Position numbers and translations under genes: made by a program. Positions 19,501 to 28,555 of a DNA stretch of 64,000 nt are shown piece by piece. The DNA comes from Catellatospora vulcania. GTDB lineage: Bacteria > Actinomycetota > Actinomycetes > Mycobacteriales > Micromonosporaceae. The stretch is from NCBI RefSeq assembly GCF_009720385.1, contig NZ_WARX01000001.1:1240001-1304000 (forward strand). Direction: 5' to 3'. The notes under the pieces are model-generated. The model was given only the letters and a program-made list of their open reading frames with translations, searched no databases and was not told where the DNA came from. The stretch's first letter is position 1; each line of letters opens with the position of its first letter.

Positions 19501-22434
19501 CGCCGCCCGGAACCGCAGTGCGTCGATACCGGTCAGGTTTACCGGGGCGTAGGACCAGAAGTCGCCGTCCTCGATGAAGCCGATGTTCTGGAAGCCGCCG
19601 GCGGTGTCTGTCGTCGTTTCCAGTTGCACGCCCGGGTCGCCGCCGCCGACGCCGTCCGGGGCCCGTCCGGTGGCGGTGAAGTATTCGGCCTGCTTGCGCT
19701 TGGGCTGCAGCTGTTCGATCGCTCTGCCGGTCAACGCGTGGGAGCCGCCGACTCCGCCGGCGTCGGTGTAGGTGGCCTCGAACACGGCGAACACGTTGGC
19801 GTCGGCGCCGTGACCGGAGGCCAGCGACGTCTGCACGGTGCCGGCGCACCCGGTGTACGACTGCAGGGGGTGGGCGTGCTGGTCGTGACCCAGGTAGTAC
19901 TGCAGCCTCACCCGCGAGCAGTCGATCGTCCCGTCTTCGGGGTCGGTCACCGCGACGGTGTATTTGACCTGGTCACCCCATTCGAAGAAGCCGCCGTCCG
20001 GCGGGAACGAGATCGTGACGGTGGGCGCGGTGTTGCCGACCGTGACCGTCACGTTCGCGACAGCCGTGCGGTTGGCGGTGTTGGTGACCGTCAGTTGCGC
20101 CGTGTAGTTGCCGGCAGCCGGGTAGGTGTGCGACGGGTTGGCCACGGTGGAGGTGCCACCGTCACCGAACGTCCACGCGTAGCTCAGCGTCCCGCCGTTC
20201 GGGTCACGCGACCCGGCGCTGGAGAACTGCACCGAAAGCGGCGCCGGTCCGGAGTCCGGCGTGCCGGTCGCCACCGCGATCGGGGCCCGCTCACCTGCTA
20301 TGTAGTCGATGCGGTAGATCCCGGAGTCGCCGTTGTTGCCACCGAATCCGGTACCCCACTCGATCAGGTAGAGCGCGCCGTCCGGACCGAACTCGAAGTC
20401 CATCGGCCGCAGGAAGGTCATGCCGGCCAGCATGTTGTTGATGTCGACCAGCGACTTGCCGTCGGCGGCGACCTGGAACGCGTACATCTTGTTCTGGTTC
20501 CACTCGCCGAACATCGCCTTGCCGTCGTAGTACGCCGGCCACTTGCGCTCGGAGACGAGGTCGGGGTCGTAGCGGTAGACCGGCCCGGCCATCGGCGCGC
20601 CGCCGCCACCGAGCTCCGGGAACAGCGCGTTGCCGCTGTAGTCGTAGTCGACGGTGGCGCTGACCGCGGGCGGCAGGTTGGTCAGGCCCGTGTTGTTGGG
20701 CGAGTTGTTGACCGGTGCCGCGCAGTCGAACTTTGCGCCGGCCGGACCGCTGGGGAAGGTGTAGTCGTTGTAGGCGTAGTTAGCGCCGTGGCAGTACGGC
20801 CAGCCGTAGTTGCCGGGCTGCACGATGTTCCATTCGACTGTTCCTTCCGGGCCGCGGTTCGGGTTCGTCGCGCTCGCGTCGGGGCCGTAATCGGCCACGT
20901 ACAGCGTGTTCGTCTTCGCGTCGATGCCGATCCGGAACGGATTGCGGAAGCCCATCGCGAAAATCTCCGGCCGGGTCGACGCCGTTCCCTGCGGGAAGAG
21001 GTTCCCACTCGGGATGGTGTACGTACCGTCCGCCTCCGGGTGGATGCGCAGCACCTTGCCGCGCAGGTCGTTGGTGTTGCCGGCGGTGCGCTGGGCGTCA
21101 TAGTTCTGGCGCCCGGCCCGCTCGTCGATCGGGTTGAACCCGTCGGACTCGAACGGGTTGGTGTTGTCGCCGGTGGCCAGGTACAGGTTACCGGCGCTGT
21201 CGAACACCATCGAACCGCCGGCGTGGCAGCAGGTGGCGCGCTGCGTCGTCACCTCCAGCACGACCTTCTCGCTGGCCAGGTCGATGCTGTCGCCGCTGAC
21301 CGTGAACCGGGAGATCCGGTTGCGCGTCATGCCGTCGTTGGGTGCCCAGTACAGGTAGACCCAGTTGGTGGTGGCGAAGTTCGGGTCCAGCCGGATACCG
21401 ATCAGGCCGTCCTCGTTGCCGGTGAAGACATCCAGGTCGACCGCGGTCACCGTGGTGCCGGTGGCGGGCTTGATGATCTGCACCCGGCCGTCACGCTCGA
21501 GGTAGAAGACCCGGCCGTCCGGCGCGATGTCCAGCTCCATCGGATTCTGCGTGTTGCTGTCCAGCGTCACCTTCTCGTACCCGCTGGTCAGCGACGCGCT
21601 GCAGTCGGAGTCGAGCGCGCCGGCCGCCGTCTGGATACCGCCGAGCAGATGAGCCAGGAATGAAGGCTCGGTATACGACGCGATGGTGTGACCGATACCG
21701 GTGTACCAGGACCGGCCACCGTCATAATCCTGGCACCATGCGATCGGGTGGTCGGCGCCCATCGCACCGGTGCCCGGGGAGTAGGACCGCTCGTCCAGAC
21801 TGGCCAGCACATGCACCTTGCTGCGCGGGTTCGTCTGGTAGTTGTACCACTCGTCGACCCGCGACCACTGCGCCGGCAAGGAGGCCGTGGACGGGTGCGC
21901 TGGGTCCTCGACCTTGATGGTCGCCTGCTGGTTGGCCGGGTGCGCCGAGAAGTAGGCGCCCACCAGGCTGCCGTACCACGCCCAGCCGTATTCGGTGTCC
22001 GATGCCGAATGCACGCCGGCAAAACCGCCACCGGCACGGATGTAGCGCTCGAAGGCCCCCTGCTGGGCGGCGTCGAGCACGTCACCGGTGGTCGACAGCC
22101 AGATCACCGCCGCGTACTGCGCGAGATTGGCGTCGGTGAACGCGCCGGCGTCCTCCGTCGCGGCGACCGTGAACCCGTTGTCGACGCCGAGCTGCTGGAT
22201 CGCTGCGATGCCGGCGGGAATGGAATCATGCCGGAACCCGGCGGTCTTCGAGAAGACCAGCACCGAGAACGGAGCAAGCGCCGCGTTGGCCTGATGGGTG
22301 GTTGCCGGCGCGGCCTGCGCGGGCGACTGCCCGACGGCAAGCGCGATCACGGTCATGGCGAGCGCGAGCACCGAACCGAGCAGAGATCGCGCTCTGATAT
22401 TCGGGTGGGTGCAGCTACGACGTTGTTCGGACAC
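16594..22434 (-). CDS. secreted multidomain ThuA / glucose-sorbosone dehydrogenase-type protein with PKD, CBM6, concanavalin-like and FIMAH domains
   Basis: The product has 1,946 residues and a signal peptide (LLGSVLALAMTVIALAVGQS, Ala-rich cleavage). Approximate domain order: ThuA-like 48-265 (VLVFSKTAGFRHDSIPAG); six-bladed sugar-dehydrogenase propeller 285-715 (NPMELDIAPDGR; GLIGIRLDPNF; YLATGDN; MGFRNPFRIG); PKD 716-800; CBM6-like 913-1050; PKD 1065-1148; two concanavalin-like domains 1155-1555 (QAGL-I/L-VY-DDDNY-KLD); OmpL47/chitobiase-like Ig repeats 1571-1818 (RYRSADTAGNVE, LLYRATDGAGNVE); and a FIMAH-like helical domain ~1821-1885. This suggests an extracellular or cell-surface carbohydrate oxidoreductase. 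GTG 22434 has GGAG 9 bases upstream; an upstream ATG at 22533 would bury the signal peptide. The actual substrate is unknown. Confidence 0.88.
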   Translation of the reverse strand: MSEQRRSCTHPNIRARSLLGSVLALAMTVIALAVGQSPAQAAPATTHQANAALAPFSVLVFSKTAGFRHDSIPAGIAAIQQLGVDNGFTVAATEDAGAFTDANLAQYAAVIWLSTTGDVLDAAQQGAFERYIRAGGGFAGVHSASDTEYGWAWYGSLVGAYFSAHPANQQATIKVEDPAHPSTASLPAQWSRVDEWYNYQTNPRSKVHVLASLDERSYSPGTGAMGADHPIAWCQDYDGGRSWYTGIGHTIASYTEPSFLAHLLGGIQTAAGALDSDCSASLTSGYEKVTLDSNTQNPMELDIAPDGRVFYLERDGRVQIIKPATGTTVTAVDLDVFTGNEDGLIGIRLDPNFATTNWVYLYWAPNDGMTRNRISRFTVSGDSIDLASEKVVLEVTTQRATCCHAGGSMVFDSAGNLYLATGDNTNPFESDGFNPIDERAGRQNYDAQRTAGNTNDLRGKVLRIHPEADGTYTIPSGNLFPQGTASTRPEIFAMGFRNPFRIGIDAKTNTLYVADYGPDASATNPNRGPEGTVEWNIVQPGNYGWPYCHGANYAYNDYTFPSGPAGAKFDCAAPVNNSPNNTGLTNLPPAVSATVDYDYSGNALFPELGGGGAPMAGPVYRYDPDLVSERKWPAYYDGKAMFGEWNQNKMYAFQVAADGKSLVDINNMLAGMTFLRPMDFEFGPDGALYLIEWGTGFGGNNGDSGIYRIDYIAGERAPIAVATGTPDSGPAPLSVQFSSAGSRDPNGGTLSYAWTFGDGGTSTVANPSHTYPAAGNYTAQLTVTNTANRTAVANVTVTVGNTAPTVTISFPPDGGFFEWGDQVKYTVAVTDPEDGTIDCSRVRLQYYLGHDQHAHPLQSYTGCAGTVQTSLASGHGADANVFAVFEATYTDAGGVGGSHALTGRAIEQLQPKRKQAEYFTATGRAPDGVGGGDPGVQLETTTDTAGGFQNIGFIEDGDFWSYAPVNLTGIDALRFRAASNTAGGRIEVRVGAADGPVLATATVPGTGGWQTFTDVTATLSSPSTVTGPLFLVAKNPAGDTGTGSLFNVNWVDFLGRGVTDNAPPVVTASATPTTGTAPVLVTFTGSATDAEGHNPLTYLWEFGDGATAGTANATHNYATPGTFTATLTVSDARGAKSYANVVVRVEAPNNACLGARSDNFDGTALDKGRWSTVVRENQLYSVTGGTLRLPTAVGDLYGARNDATNLILQPAPDGAWQATTKVSVAVAADYQQAGLIVYGDDDNYAKLDLLYAGSRKFEFIRETAGMPRNGAADAVSAPAELGSTAYLRLISDGVNLTAAWSADGVTFAPVGQSAALAGIVNPKVGMFALNGGTTAPVVDAAFDWFQLTPDAPAGPIDPSDEFDGSTLDRCKWNAVVREDAGKYRVAGGKLEIDVPNGDIYTASNTGPTNFILQNAPSGDWTLQTKVDGSQLNEQYQQAGLLVYLDDDNYLKLDYIVDNTAGSPVSRRIEFRSEIASVVQNPQPGITNLTDAVWHLRLARVGSAYTASYSADGTTWTALEPLTNTAVGDTPKVGLFTLGANQTASKPASFDYFRMTTPGAGDTTAPVTTAAVTGAATAGWYTESPTVTLTAADEAAGSGVTSTQYQLDDATTWTAYTEPVLISGTGTHQLRYRSADTAGNVEPAKTIEVKVDTTAPITTATFAPANDDGWHAGQVPVVLAATDAGAGVAKLEWSLDGGPWTPYTEPVNVSGDGQHELLYRATDGAGNVETLKSAILKVDSNQPTVIVAGLADGQLYGDSQDVRVTFQAADPTSGIASVVGTLNGASYTTGTLQAMYELRLGLHELTVTATDKAGNKTVSTVRFYVTTSFRDMQNLLDRFKATSRLSANAHKKLTSKLTAARQSEANGNDAKAINQLKEFRALALNTSLVPETEVRAVLVRDTDAMIIRLGGTPPTNAGVKANSGKSLAAVGRLDGDDVRIGKNGRLR

Positions 22435-22519
22435 GAGGACTCCAATGTCTGGACAGGACTGCAGAGCCCGCCGCGGCTCGCCGAAGACCAGTGGGGGTAA
22501 TAGTTCATGCCTTAAACAA

Positions 22520-22548
22520 ATTAGCGCCGCCACCTAAGTTGTGGTCAA
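22520..22548 (-). promoter_or_regulatory. putative promoter of the ThuA/dehydrogenase gene
   Basis: On the minus strand TTGACC (22548-22543), a 17-base spacer and GCTAAT (22525-22520) form a sigma70-type match in an AT-rich patch. The implied leader is about 80 bases before the GTG at 22434. Confidence 0.4.
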
Positions 22549-22678
22549 AATGATGCCAGTCAATTTCGTAACGTTTCGATAACACGTTCGACGCGGACAG
22601 GGTCCTGGCAGGTCAATCCGTTTAGGAACACGGGAATTGGGCACGACCACCCACCATCGAGCCGCCGACGGGCACGAC

Positions 22679-23050
22679 TCCGAAGACGATCTCGCTTCCA
22701 GTACGGCTTCGGCCTGCGCGAGTTTGCGCTCGGCGGCGTCACGGGCCCGTTGCGCGGTGGTTCGGGTCAGGCGAAGGCCCGTTAGTCCCTCTCGGGCGTC
22801 GTCGCAGTCGCCACCGCAGTTCGGCGAGTTCCTTCTCCAGCTCGGCCAGCTCGCGGGTGCCCGCTGCTCGGCCTCGGCCGCCTCGTCCAGCGCCGGGCGG
22901 GCTCGAGCCTCTCCTCGCGCGCCGCGTCAACGCTGGCACGCAGCCAATCGATCTCCGCCGCCCGCTGCGAGGCGACCCAGGAGCTGCTCCACCGTGAAGG
23001 TGTCGGGACCCGGAACGCCGCCGCGATCAGCTGCGACCTGGGCGAGGCGG
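22679..23050 (-). pseudogene. shattered coiled-coil protein gene with several frameshifts
   Basis: Reading the minus strand, protein-like heptad segments continue from one frame to another. RAAEIDWLRASVDAAREERL is followed, in a shifted frame, by ALDEAAEAEQR. GTRELAELEKELAELRWRLR comes next in another frame, then DAREGLTGLRLTRTTAQRAR and DAAERKLAQAEAVLEARSS in yet another. Each piece is Ala/Glu/Arg-rich coiled coil, and together they look like one protein broken by at least three frameshifts. I do not recognise the parent family. The stretch lies directly downstream of the truncated regulator gene, so both may have been damaged together. Sequencing error is possible but would need several independent errors. 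Confidence 0.45.
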
Positions 23051-23167
23051 TGCGGTCGGCTGTCGGCGCCTCGGCCTGCCACCTCTGTGTAGCTTGAATT
23101 CGACAGTTCGGCAGATGCATCGGCAGTTCGTGAAGGAGAACGATGGCCCAGTACGGCGAGGAGCTCC

Positions 23168-24793
23168 CTAAGCACCTCCTCGGATACCGGCGTGGCTGCC
23201 ACCGTCGGCGAGCACCACGCTGTCGGCGGCGGATCCGGCGCTGTCCACCACCCCCCGGATGATCGACAGGGCGACAGCCAGCCGGTGTCCGCGCCGGTCG
23301 GTGCCCGAAACCGGCTCGTCAGCCCACAGCAGCTCGGTCAGCTCCTCGCGCGTGGCGGGCCGGCCGCGCCGGGCGACCAGCAGCCGCAGCAGGTCACGGG
23401 CCTTGCGTGACTGCCAGGCCGCCGGCGGCATGACCTTGCCCGCGACCATCACCTCGAAACGGCCCAGCGTGCGGATCGACGCGCGGGAACTCGGGTCGCC
23501 GGCCCGGTGCAGCGCCGCGGTCGGCAGACCGGCCGCGGCCAGGCGCTCGGCAGCCAGGTTCGCGTCGATGTAGGTCTCCGAGGTGACCACCGGCAGGCGT
23601 GCCAGGGCGAGCATCACCCGGTCGGCGTCGATACCGGCGCCGATGTCGGTCCAGATGGCTCGTGCCTCGGCCAGGTGACGACCGGCGCGCTCCCATTCGT
23701 CGCAGGTCTGGGCCTGCATCTCCAGCGCCCGGGCCACGCCGACCCGGTCCCGGTGGGTGCGGGCCTGCGCCTGCGCCTGGTCGGCGAGCCGGGCGGCGGC
23801 TTCCCGGTCGCCGCCGGCCAGGGTGGCGCGGGCCAGTGCCAGGGTGGCGACGGTCATGAACGGCCCGACGGCCTCGGCTCGGGCCCGGGTGGCGAGCTCG
23901 ACTGCCGTCGCGCTGTCAGTGTCGGCCAGGATGTCCGACATCCCGGCCAGCGCTGCTACCAGGACCTGGATCTGGCCGTGCTGCTCGGCGAGCGGCCCGA
24001 CCTCTTCGTAGGCGGCTCGGGCCAGGGCGTGCTGTCCGCGCCGGCGCAGCACGTCGCCGAGGCCGAGCAGGCCGAAGCAGATCTTGGCGGACTCCATCCG
24101 CTGGCAGATCTCGATCGAGCGGCGGAACCGCTTCTCCGCCTCGGCGAGCCGTCCCAGCGCGTTCATCGCGTCGCCCTCGTTGCTGAGAGCCACCGCCAGC
24201 AGCACCTCGTTGCCGGAGCTTTCGGCCAGCCGTACCGCGATGCCCAGGGCGGTCAGCGCGTCGTCGAACTGGGCTTCCTCCGCGTGGTGGCTGGCCTGGT
24301 TCATCCGTATCCGGATCTGCTGGATGATGTCGCCGGCCGATGAGGCGAAGCGCAGCGCCTTCGTGTGGTGTGCGGCGTAGGCGATACGGTCGCCGGCCAG
24401 CATCGCCTGCAGCCCCAGGGCCACGTGCGCGGCGGCGCGGGCCCGGTCGTCGTCGCATCGTTCGGCGGCCGCGCCGGCCCGGACCGCGTGGTCGGCGCAG
24501 GCGGCCATGTCGCCGAGCGCCCAGTGCGCCGAGGCCAGCCAGCCCAGCAGTATCGCCTCGTCGGTGGTCTGCTCGGCGCCGAGGTCGGCGCGCTGCATGC
24601 CGGCCAGCGCTTCGCGCGGTGAACCGCGCAGCAGGTAGTGCACGACGCCGGTGCGCCAGGCCAGGGCCGGGGCACCGGCGCCGACGAGTTGCCGCAGTTC
24701 GTCCAGGGCCGCCAGGGTGGCGTCGATGTCGCCGGCCAGCATCAGGGCGTCGACCGATTCAAGACTTATGTCGGGTGTGGACTGCTTGACCAT
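23168..24793 (-). CDS. TPR-rich regulator ending in an AfsR/SARP-type winged helix; probably truncated
   Basis: The 541-residue product is mostly tandem helical TPR-like repeats (e.g. NEGDAMNALGRLAEAEKRFR, RGQHALARAAYEEVG). The last ~85 residues form an OmpR/AfsR-type winged helix: SIRTLGRFEVMVAGKV, then SRKARDLLRLLVARRGRPAT, then REELTELLWAD. It ends just after VVLADGG, where family members normally complete the wing and continue into a BTAD domain of ~150 residues. The region downstream is frame-broken, so truncation is likely. ATG 24793 has GGGAG just upstream. It is divergent, at 125 bp, from a small secreted protein gene and is a candidate regulator of it and perhaps of the nearby NRPS cluster. 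DNA binding is inferred from the domain. Confidence 0.8.
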   Translation of the reverse strand: MVKQSTPDISLESVDALMLAGDIDATLAALDELRQLVGAGAPALAWRTGVVHYLLRGSPREALAGMQRADLGAEQTTDEAILLGWLASAHWALGDMAACADHAVRAGAAAERCDDDRARAAAHVALGLQAMLAGDRIAYAAHHTKALRFASSAGDIIQQIRIRMNQASHHAEEAQFDDALTALGIAVRLAESSGNEVLLAVALSNEGDAMNALGRLAEAEKRFRRSIEICQRMESAKICFGLLGLGDVLRRRGQHALARAAYEEVGPLAEQHGQIQVLVAALAGMSDILADTDSATAVELATRARAEAVGPFMTVATLALARATLAGGDREAAARLADQAQAQARTHRDRVGVARALEMQAQTCDEWERAGRHLAEARAIWTDIGAGIDADRVMLALARLPVVTSETYIDANLAAERLAAAGLPTAALHRAGDPSSRASIRTLGRFEVMVAGKVMPPAAWQSRKARDLLRLLVARRGRPATREELTELLWADEPVSGTDRRGHRLAVALSIIRGVVDSAGSAADSVVLADGGSHAGIRGGA

Positions 24794-24918
24794 CACGCTC
24801 CCTTGTTCTGCCCGGGTTTCCGTTTCACTCTGCCACCGTGACTCCACCCGGAGCCGACCTTGAAGCAGCCGTGAGGTTGACACGGATGCTTAGGTTCCGC
24901 CCCTACGAAAGGCAGAAA

Positions 24919-25515
24919 ATGAAGCGATCTACCGGCTTCCTGGCCGGACTTGCCCTGGTCGCGACGCTGTTCGTCGCGCCGTCGCCCGCACAGGCGGGGC
25001 TTCCGCAGGAGAAGTACGCCACCATGAACGCCAGCGGCCTCGGGCTGCTCGGCTGGTTCTGGGTGGACCAGATCCAGGGCATCATCGGCTGCGCCAAGTG
25101 CGTCTGGATGATCGACCTGGGCAAGAGCGCCCAGCTCACCCCCGACAACGAGAAGCTGTTCCAGAGTGCGCTGGCCACCGGGCTGAGCAAGCTCAGCGAC
25201 GCGCGGGTCGCTGACCCCCGGACCGCGGAGGTGCTGCGCCGACAGGCGACAGACAGCTTCCAGACAGCGGCCCGTGCCCTCGGCACCGCACGAGCCCGCG
25301 TCGGAACCGTCGGGCACTTCAACACCGAGACGCGCGTCAAGACCCCGTCGCCGCAGCCCTGGCTGGCCGCCGCCGACCAGGACCTGGTCGACGGCCTGAC
25401 CCTGCTGCAGGCCGCGGCCGGCGAGCCGGTTCCGGTCCCGTGGGTCACGGCCGCGATGGCGCAGTTCGACGAGGCGTTCAAGGAGATCTCGACCAAGCAG
25501 GTCATCGGCTCCTGA
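24919..25515 (+). CDS. secreted protein of unknown function
   Basis: The 198-residue product has a clear signal peptide (MKRSTGFLAGLALVATLFVA, cleavage near AQAG). ATG 24919 is preceded by GAAAGG about 9 bases upstream, and an in-frame upstream ATG at 24838 would hide the signal peptide. Mature features are a CAKC motif around residue 60, which could be a redox or metal site or a disulfide, and a helical C-terminal half. No named family is recognised. It is divergently transcribed from the TPR-winged-helix regulator across 125 bp, which suggests regulation by that protein. A 16-bp terminator hairpin follows. Confidence 0.75.
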   Translation: MKRSTGFLAGLALVATLFVAPSPAQAGLPQEKYATMNASGLGLLGWFWVDQIQGIIGCAKCVWMIDLGKSAQLTPDNEKLFQSALATGLSKLSDARVADPRTAEVLRRQATDSFQTAARALGTARARVGTVGHFNTETRVKTPSPQPWLAAADQDLVDGLTLLQAAAGEPVPVPWVTAAMAQFDEAFKEISTKQVIGS

Positions 25516-25524
25516 CCGCGGGCC

Positions 25525-25559
25525 GTCCGGCGCGTGTCGGCAACCGACGCGCGCCGGAC
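25525..25559 (+). terminator. terminator after the small secreted protein gene
   Basis: A 16-bp stem with one G.U pair (25525-25540 with 25544-25559) and a CAA loop starts 10 bases after the stop codon. Confidence 0.75.
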
Positions 25560-25698
25560 CTCGGCGGCCGATGCCCGATGTCACCCAGCGAAAGGATTTC
25601 GAAGAAAATTCAAGGATGCCGATGGCTTGTGCCGCTCGACCGGTTCTGATTTGCTTCGGCGAGCCGCCGAACATCGGCATCGATCATAGGAGCCCGCA

Positions 25699-27447
25699 AT
25701 GAGACTCAGAACGGTCGCGGCAGGACCTGCCGTAGCTGTTTTCGTCGCCGCGACCCTCGCGCTGAGCGCACAGCCGTCGGCTGCCGCGCGACCGGCCGAA
25801 CTGCGCGGTGCCACCGCACCCGCAGCCGTCGGCACCCTGGCCGCCCCGCCGGCCATCGACGTCAACAACGTCAAGGCCCACCTGCAGCAACTGCAGACCA
25901 TCGCGACCAGCAACGGCGGCAACCGCGCCACCGGCACCTCCGGCTACACCGCCTCCATGACCTATGTGCAGCAGAAGCTGCAGGCCGCGGGCTACACCGT
26001 GACCACACAGACCTGCACCACGTGCACCGGCTCGGCGAAGAACCTCATCGCCGACTGGCCGGGCGGCAACACCAGCAACACCTACATGTTCGGCGCCCAC
26101 CTCGACGGCGTGTCGGCAGGCCCGGGCATCAACGACGACGGCTCCGGCTCCTCGGCGCTGCTGGAGGTCGCGCTCAAGCTGGCCGCGGCCAACCCGACGA
26201 TGACCAACCACGTGCGGTTCGGCTGGTGGACGGGCGAGGAGCAGGGCCTGGTCGGCTCGAAGTTCTACGTCAACTCGCTGACCTCGGCGCAGAAGACCGC
26301 GATCAAGGCGTACGGCACCTTCGACATGATCGCCTCCACCAACGGCGGCTACTTCATCACCGGCACCGACGCCGTCGCGGTGAAGCTGCGCGAGTACTTC
26401 ACCTCGATCAGCGTGCCCACCGAGACGTCCACGGAGTGCTGCAGCGACGACGGGTCGTTCCGCAACGCAGGCATCCCCGCCTCGATCAACTCGACCGGCG
26501 CGGGCCGCACCAAGACCAGCGCCCAGGTCACCAAGTGGGGCGGCACCGCGGGCGCGGCCTACGACCCCTGCTACCACAAGGCCTGCGACAGCTACCCGTC
26601 CAACGTCAACACGACGTCGCTGGGCCGCTACGCCAACGCCATCGCGTACGCGGTGTGGAACCTGACCACCGGCACGGCCCCCGCCAACGACTTCTCGGTG
26701 TCGCTGAGCCCGGCCTCCGGCGCGGTGAACCCCGGCTCGTCGGTCACGGCCACGGTGAACACTGCCACCACCTCCGGCAGCGCGCAGACGGTCGCCCTCA
26801 GCGCGTCCGGCGCCCCCGCGGGCGTGTCGGTCGGCTTCAGCCCGTCGTCGGTCACGTCCGGCAGCTCGTCGACGATGACCGTCACCACCACGGCCTCTGC
26901 CGCACCCGGCACGTACACCATCACGGTGACCGGGACCGGCTCGGTCACCCACACGGCCACCTACACCCTGACGGTCAACGGCGCCGGCTGCACCGGCGCC
27001 GGGCAGAAGCTGGCCAACCCGGGCTTCGAGTCCGGCGCCGCCTCCTGGACCCAGTCCACCGGGGTGATCGGCCAGCACACCGGCACCGGCGCGCCGCGCA
27101 CCGGCACCTGGTCGGCATGGCTGAACGGCTACGGCTCGACGCACACCGAGACGCTGTCACAGTCGGTGACCCTGCCGTCGGGATGCAGCAGCTACACGCT
27201 GTCGTTCTACCTGAAGATCACCACAGCGGAGACGACCAGCACGATCGCGTACGACAAGTTGACCGTGCAGGCGGGCACCACCACGCTGCAGGTCTTCTCC
27301 AACCTCAATGCCGGCGGGTACACGCTGCGCTCGTACAACCTCTCCGCCTTCGCGGGCACCACCGTGACGATCAAGTTCACCGGTGTCGAGGACGCCTCCC
27401 TGCAGACGTCCTTCGTCATCGACGACACGGCCGTGACGGTGTCCTGA
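25699..27447 (+). CDS. secreted M28 family aminopeptidase (Streptomyces griseus aminopeptidase type) with C-terminal beta domains
   Basis: The 582-residue product has a signal peptide (residues 1 to ~30) and a catalytic domain at about 50-325. The two-zinc M28 residues are all visible: His134 in FGAHLDG, Asp146 in NDDGSG, the Glu pair 180-181 in TGEEQG, an Asp in FDMI and His293 in [16 protein letters not shown] segment and further Cys suggest disulfides. After it come a Ser/Thr-rich immunoglobulin-like domain (~335-425) and a jelly-roll type domain ([14 protein letters not shown], ~435-582) that probably binds a surface or substrate. It should release N-terminal residues from peptides outside the cell. 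GGAG precedes ATG 25699. A 21-bp terminator hairpin follows. Confidence 0.93.
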   Translation: MRLRTVAAGPAVAVFVAATLALSAQPSAAARPAELRGATAPAAVGTLAAPPAIDVNNVKAHLQQLQTIATSNGGNRATGTSGYTASMTYVQQKLQAAGYTVTTQTCTTCTGSAKNLIADWPGGNTSNTYMFGAHLDGVSAGPGINDDGSGSSALLEVALKLAAANPTMTNHVRFGWWTGEEQGLVGSKFYVNSLTSAQKTAIKAYGTFDMIASTNGGYFITGTDAVAVKLREYFTSISVPTETSTECCSDDGSFRNAGIPASINSTGAGRTKTSAQVTKWGGTAGAAYDPCYHKACDSYPSNVNTTSLGRYANAIAYAVWNLTTGTAPANDFSVSLSPASGAVNPGSSVTATVNTATTSGSAQTVALSASGAPAGVSVGFSPSSVTSGSSSTMTVTTTASAAPGTYTITVTGTGSVTHTATYTLTVNGAGCTGAGQKLANPGFESGAASWTQSTGVIGQHTGTGAPRTGTWSAWLNGYGSTHTETLSQSVTLPSGCSSYTLSFYLKITTAETTSTIAYDKLTVQAGTTTLQVFSNLNAGGYTLRSYNLSAFAGTTVTIKFTGVEDASLQTSFVIDDTAVTVS

Positions 27448-27455
27448 CCCGGCAC

Positions 27456-27501
27456 ACCGGTGCCCGGTGGCCGACGAACCCGTCGGCCACCGGGCACCGG
27501 T
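27456..27501 (+). terminator. strong terminator after the aminopeptidase gene
   Basis: A 21-bp perfect inverted repeat (27456-27476 with 27481-27501) with an AACC loop begins 9 bases after the stop codon. It separates the secretome block from the NRPS cluster; 27502-27665 shows no gene. Confidence 0.9.
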
Positions 27502-27665
27502 CAGCACAGGCGGCTCATGCGGCGACGCACGCCGTCCACTTGGGGCTCGGCGCGCGAGCCGCACCGGCCGTCGGGCTGATGGGACACCGCGTCGTGGTGT
27601 GCCGTTCGCGCCGCCGTATTCGAGACGGCTCGCGGTTCTGAAGTGGATGCCGTGACGGCGCCTGC

Positions 27666-28397
27666 CTACGCGGCGGGTTCGCCGGTGACGTCCCACTGCG
27701 CCAGCGGGCGGCCGTCGACCCGCCACTGGTGCTGGCCGGCCGGGATCTTCGGCCAGCCTTCGGGGGAGTCCTCCCACGCCTCCTGCCGGCCGAACACCGT
27801 CCGGTCGAGCAGGTTGTAGGACCAGAATCCTGCCTCGTTGCCGCGGTCGGTCGTCCAGTAGGTCTCGTAGACACGGTCCTGGTCGTCGCGCACGTAGCAG
27901 CCGAGCCAGCCGAAGTCCCGCCCGGCCAGCAGCCCGTCGCCGGAGTCGCGCGCCGAGTACCAGGGTGCCGTGTAGCCCATGAAGTCCGCGACGGCCCGGC
28001 TCTCCTCGTAGGCGCCCTCGCAGAAGTAGGCCAGTGTCACGTCGCGTGCGTGCAGGTGCGCCAGCGGGCCCTGAACCTGGGAGGCGAAGTAGGTGCAGCC
28101 GATGCACTGGCCTTGCGCCGGCTCGCCGTCGTGCCACATGTGGAAGTAGCCGACGAGCATCCGGCGTCCCTCGAAGGCGTCCAGGAAGGGCACCTCGCCC
28201 TTCGCGCCGACGACGGTGACGGACGCGGGGATCTCGACCATCGGTTGCCGGCGGCGCTCTGCGGCGATCGCATCGCCCGCACGGGTGTGCGCCTTCTCCT
28301 TGACCAGCAAAGCGGCGTGGGCGGCCTCGTACTCTTCGCGGCTGGTGGGGGTCGGCAGCGCCGAGACCGCCAGCGGCTCGGTGGGCAGATGGCGCAC
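27666..28397 (-). CDS. DUF899 family thioredoxin-like protein
   Basis: The 243-residue product matches DUF899. A helical N-terminal part (SREEYEAAHAALLVKEKAHT) is followed by a thioredoxin-like core with FLDAFEGRRMLVGYFHMWH, then GQCIGCTYF (a CxxC) and the typical C-terminal WSYNLLDRTVFGRQE. The family is of unknown activity and is often annotated as AhpC-like. GTG 28397 has AAGGAG 11 bases upstream. Its first residues (MRHLPTEPLAV) resemble those of the next gene product (MTEHLPTDPFAV), although the DNA differs. It is the downstream member of a minus-strand pair divergent from the NRPS operon, which suggests a role with that cluster, but that is inference. Confidence 0.85.
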   Translation of the reverse strand: MRHLPTEPLAVSALPTPTSREEYEAAHAALLVKEKAHTRAGDAIAAERRRQPMVEIPASVTVVGAKGEVPFLDAFEGRRMLVGYFHMWHDGEPAQGQCIGCTYFASQVQGPLAHLHARDVTLAYFCEGAYEESRAVADFMGYTAPWYSARDSGDGLLAGRDFGWLGCYVRDDQDRVYETYWTTDRGNEAGFWSYNLLDRTVFGRQEAWEDSPEGWPKIPAGQHQWRVDGRPLAQWDVTGEPAA

Positions 28398-28555
28398 AGT
28401 CGCTCCTTCTTCTCTTGACAGAAAATGACGTTCGACGATCGATTCAAGCCTCACCAACCTAGTCCGGATGCGGCATGTGAACCAGTCGGCAGGCGGCCCG
28501 GCCGCCACTGTTCCGGACGGGGCCGGGCGATCATGCGCGGCAGGCAGGTACGGCT

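Noticed and set aside
19090-21663. A very long open frame (857 codons) on the plus strand
   Set aside because: It lies antisense to the ThuA/sugar-dehydrogenase gene, whose product has recognisable domains throughout. The antisense translation is Arg/Gly/Val-rich low complexity, as expected of a shadow in high-GC DNA.
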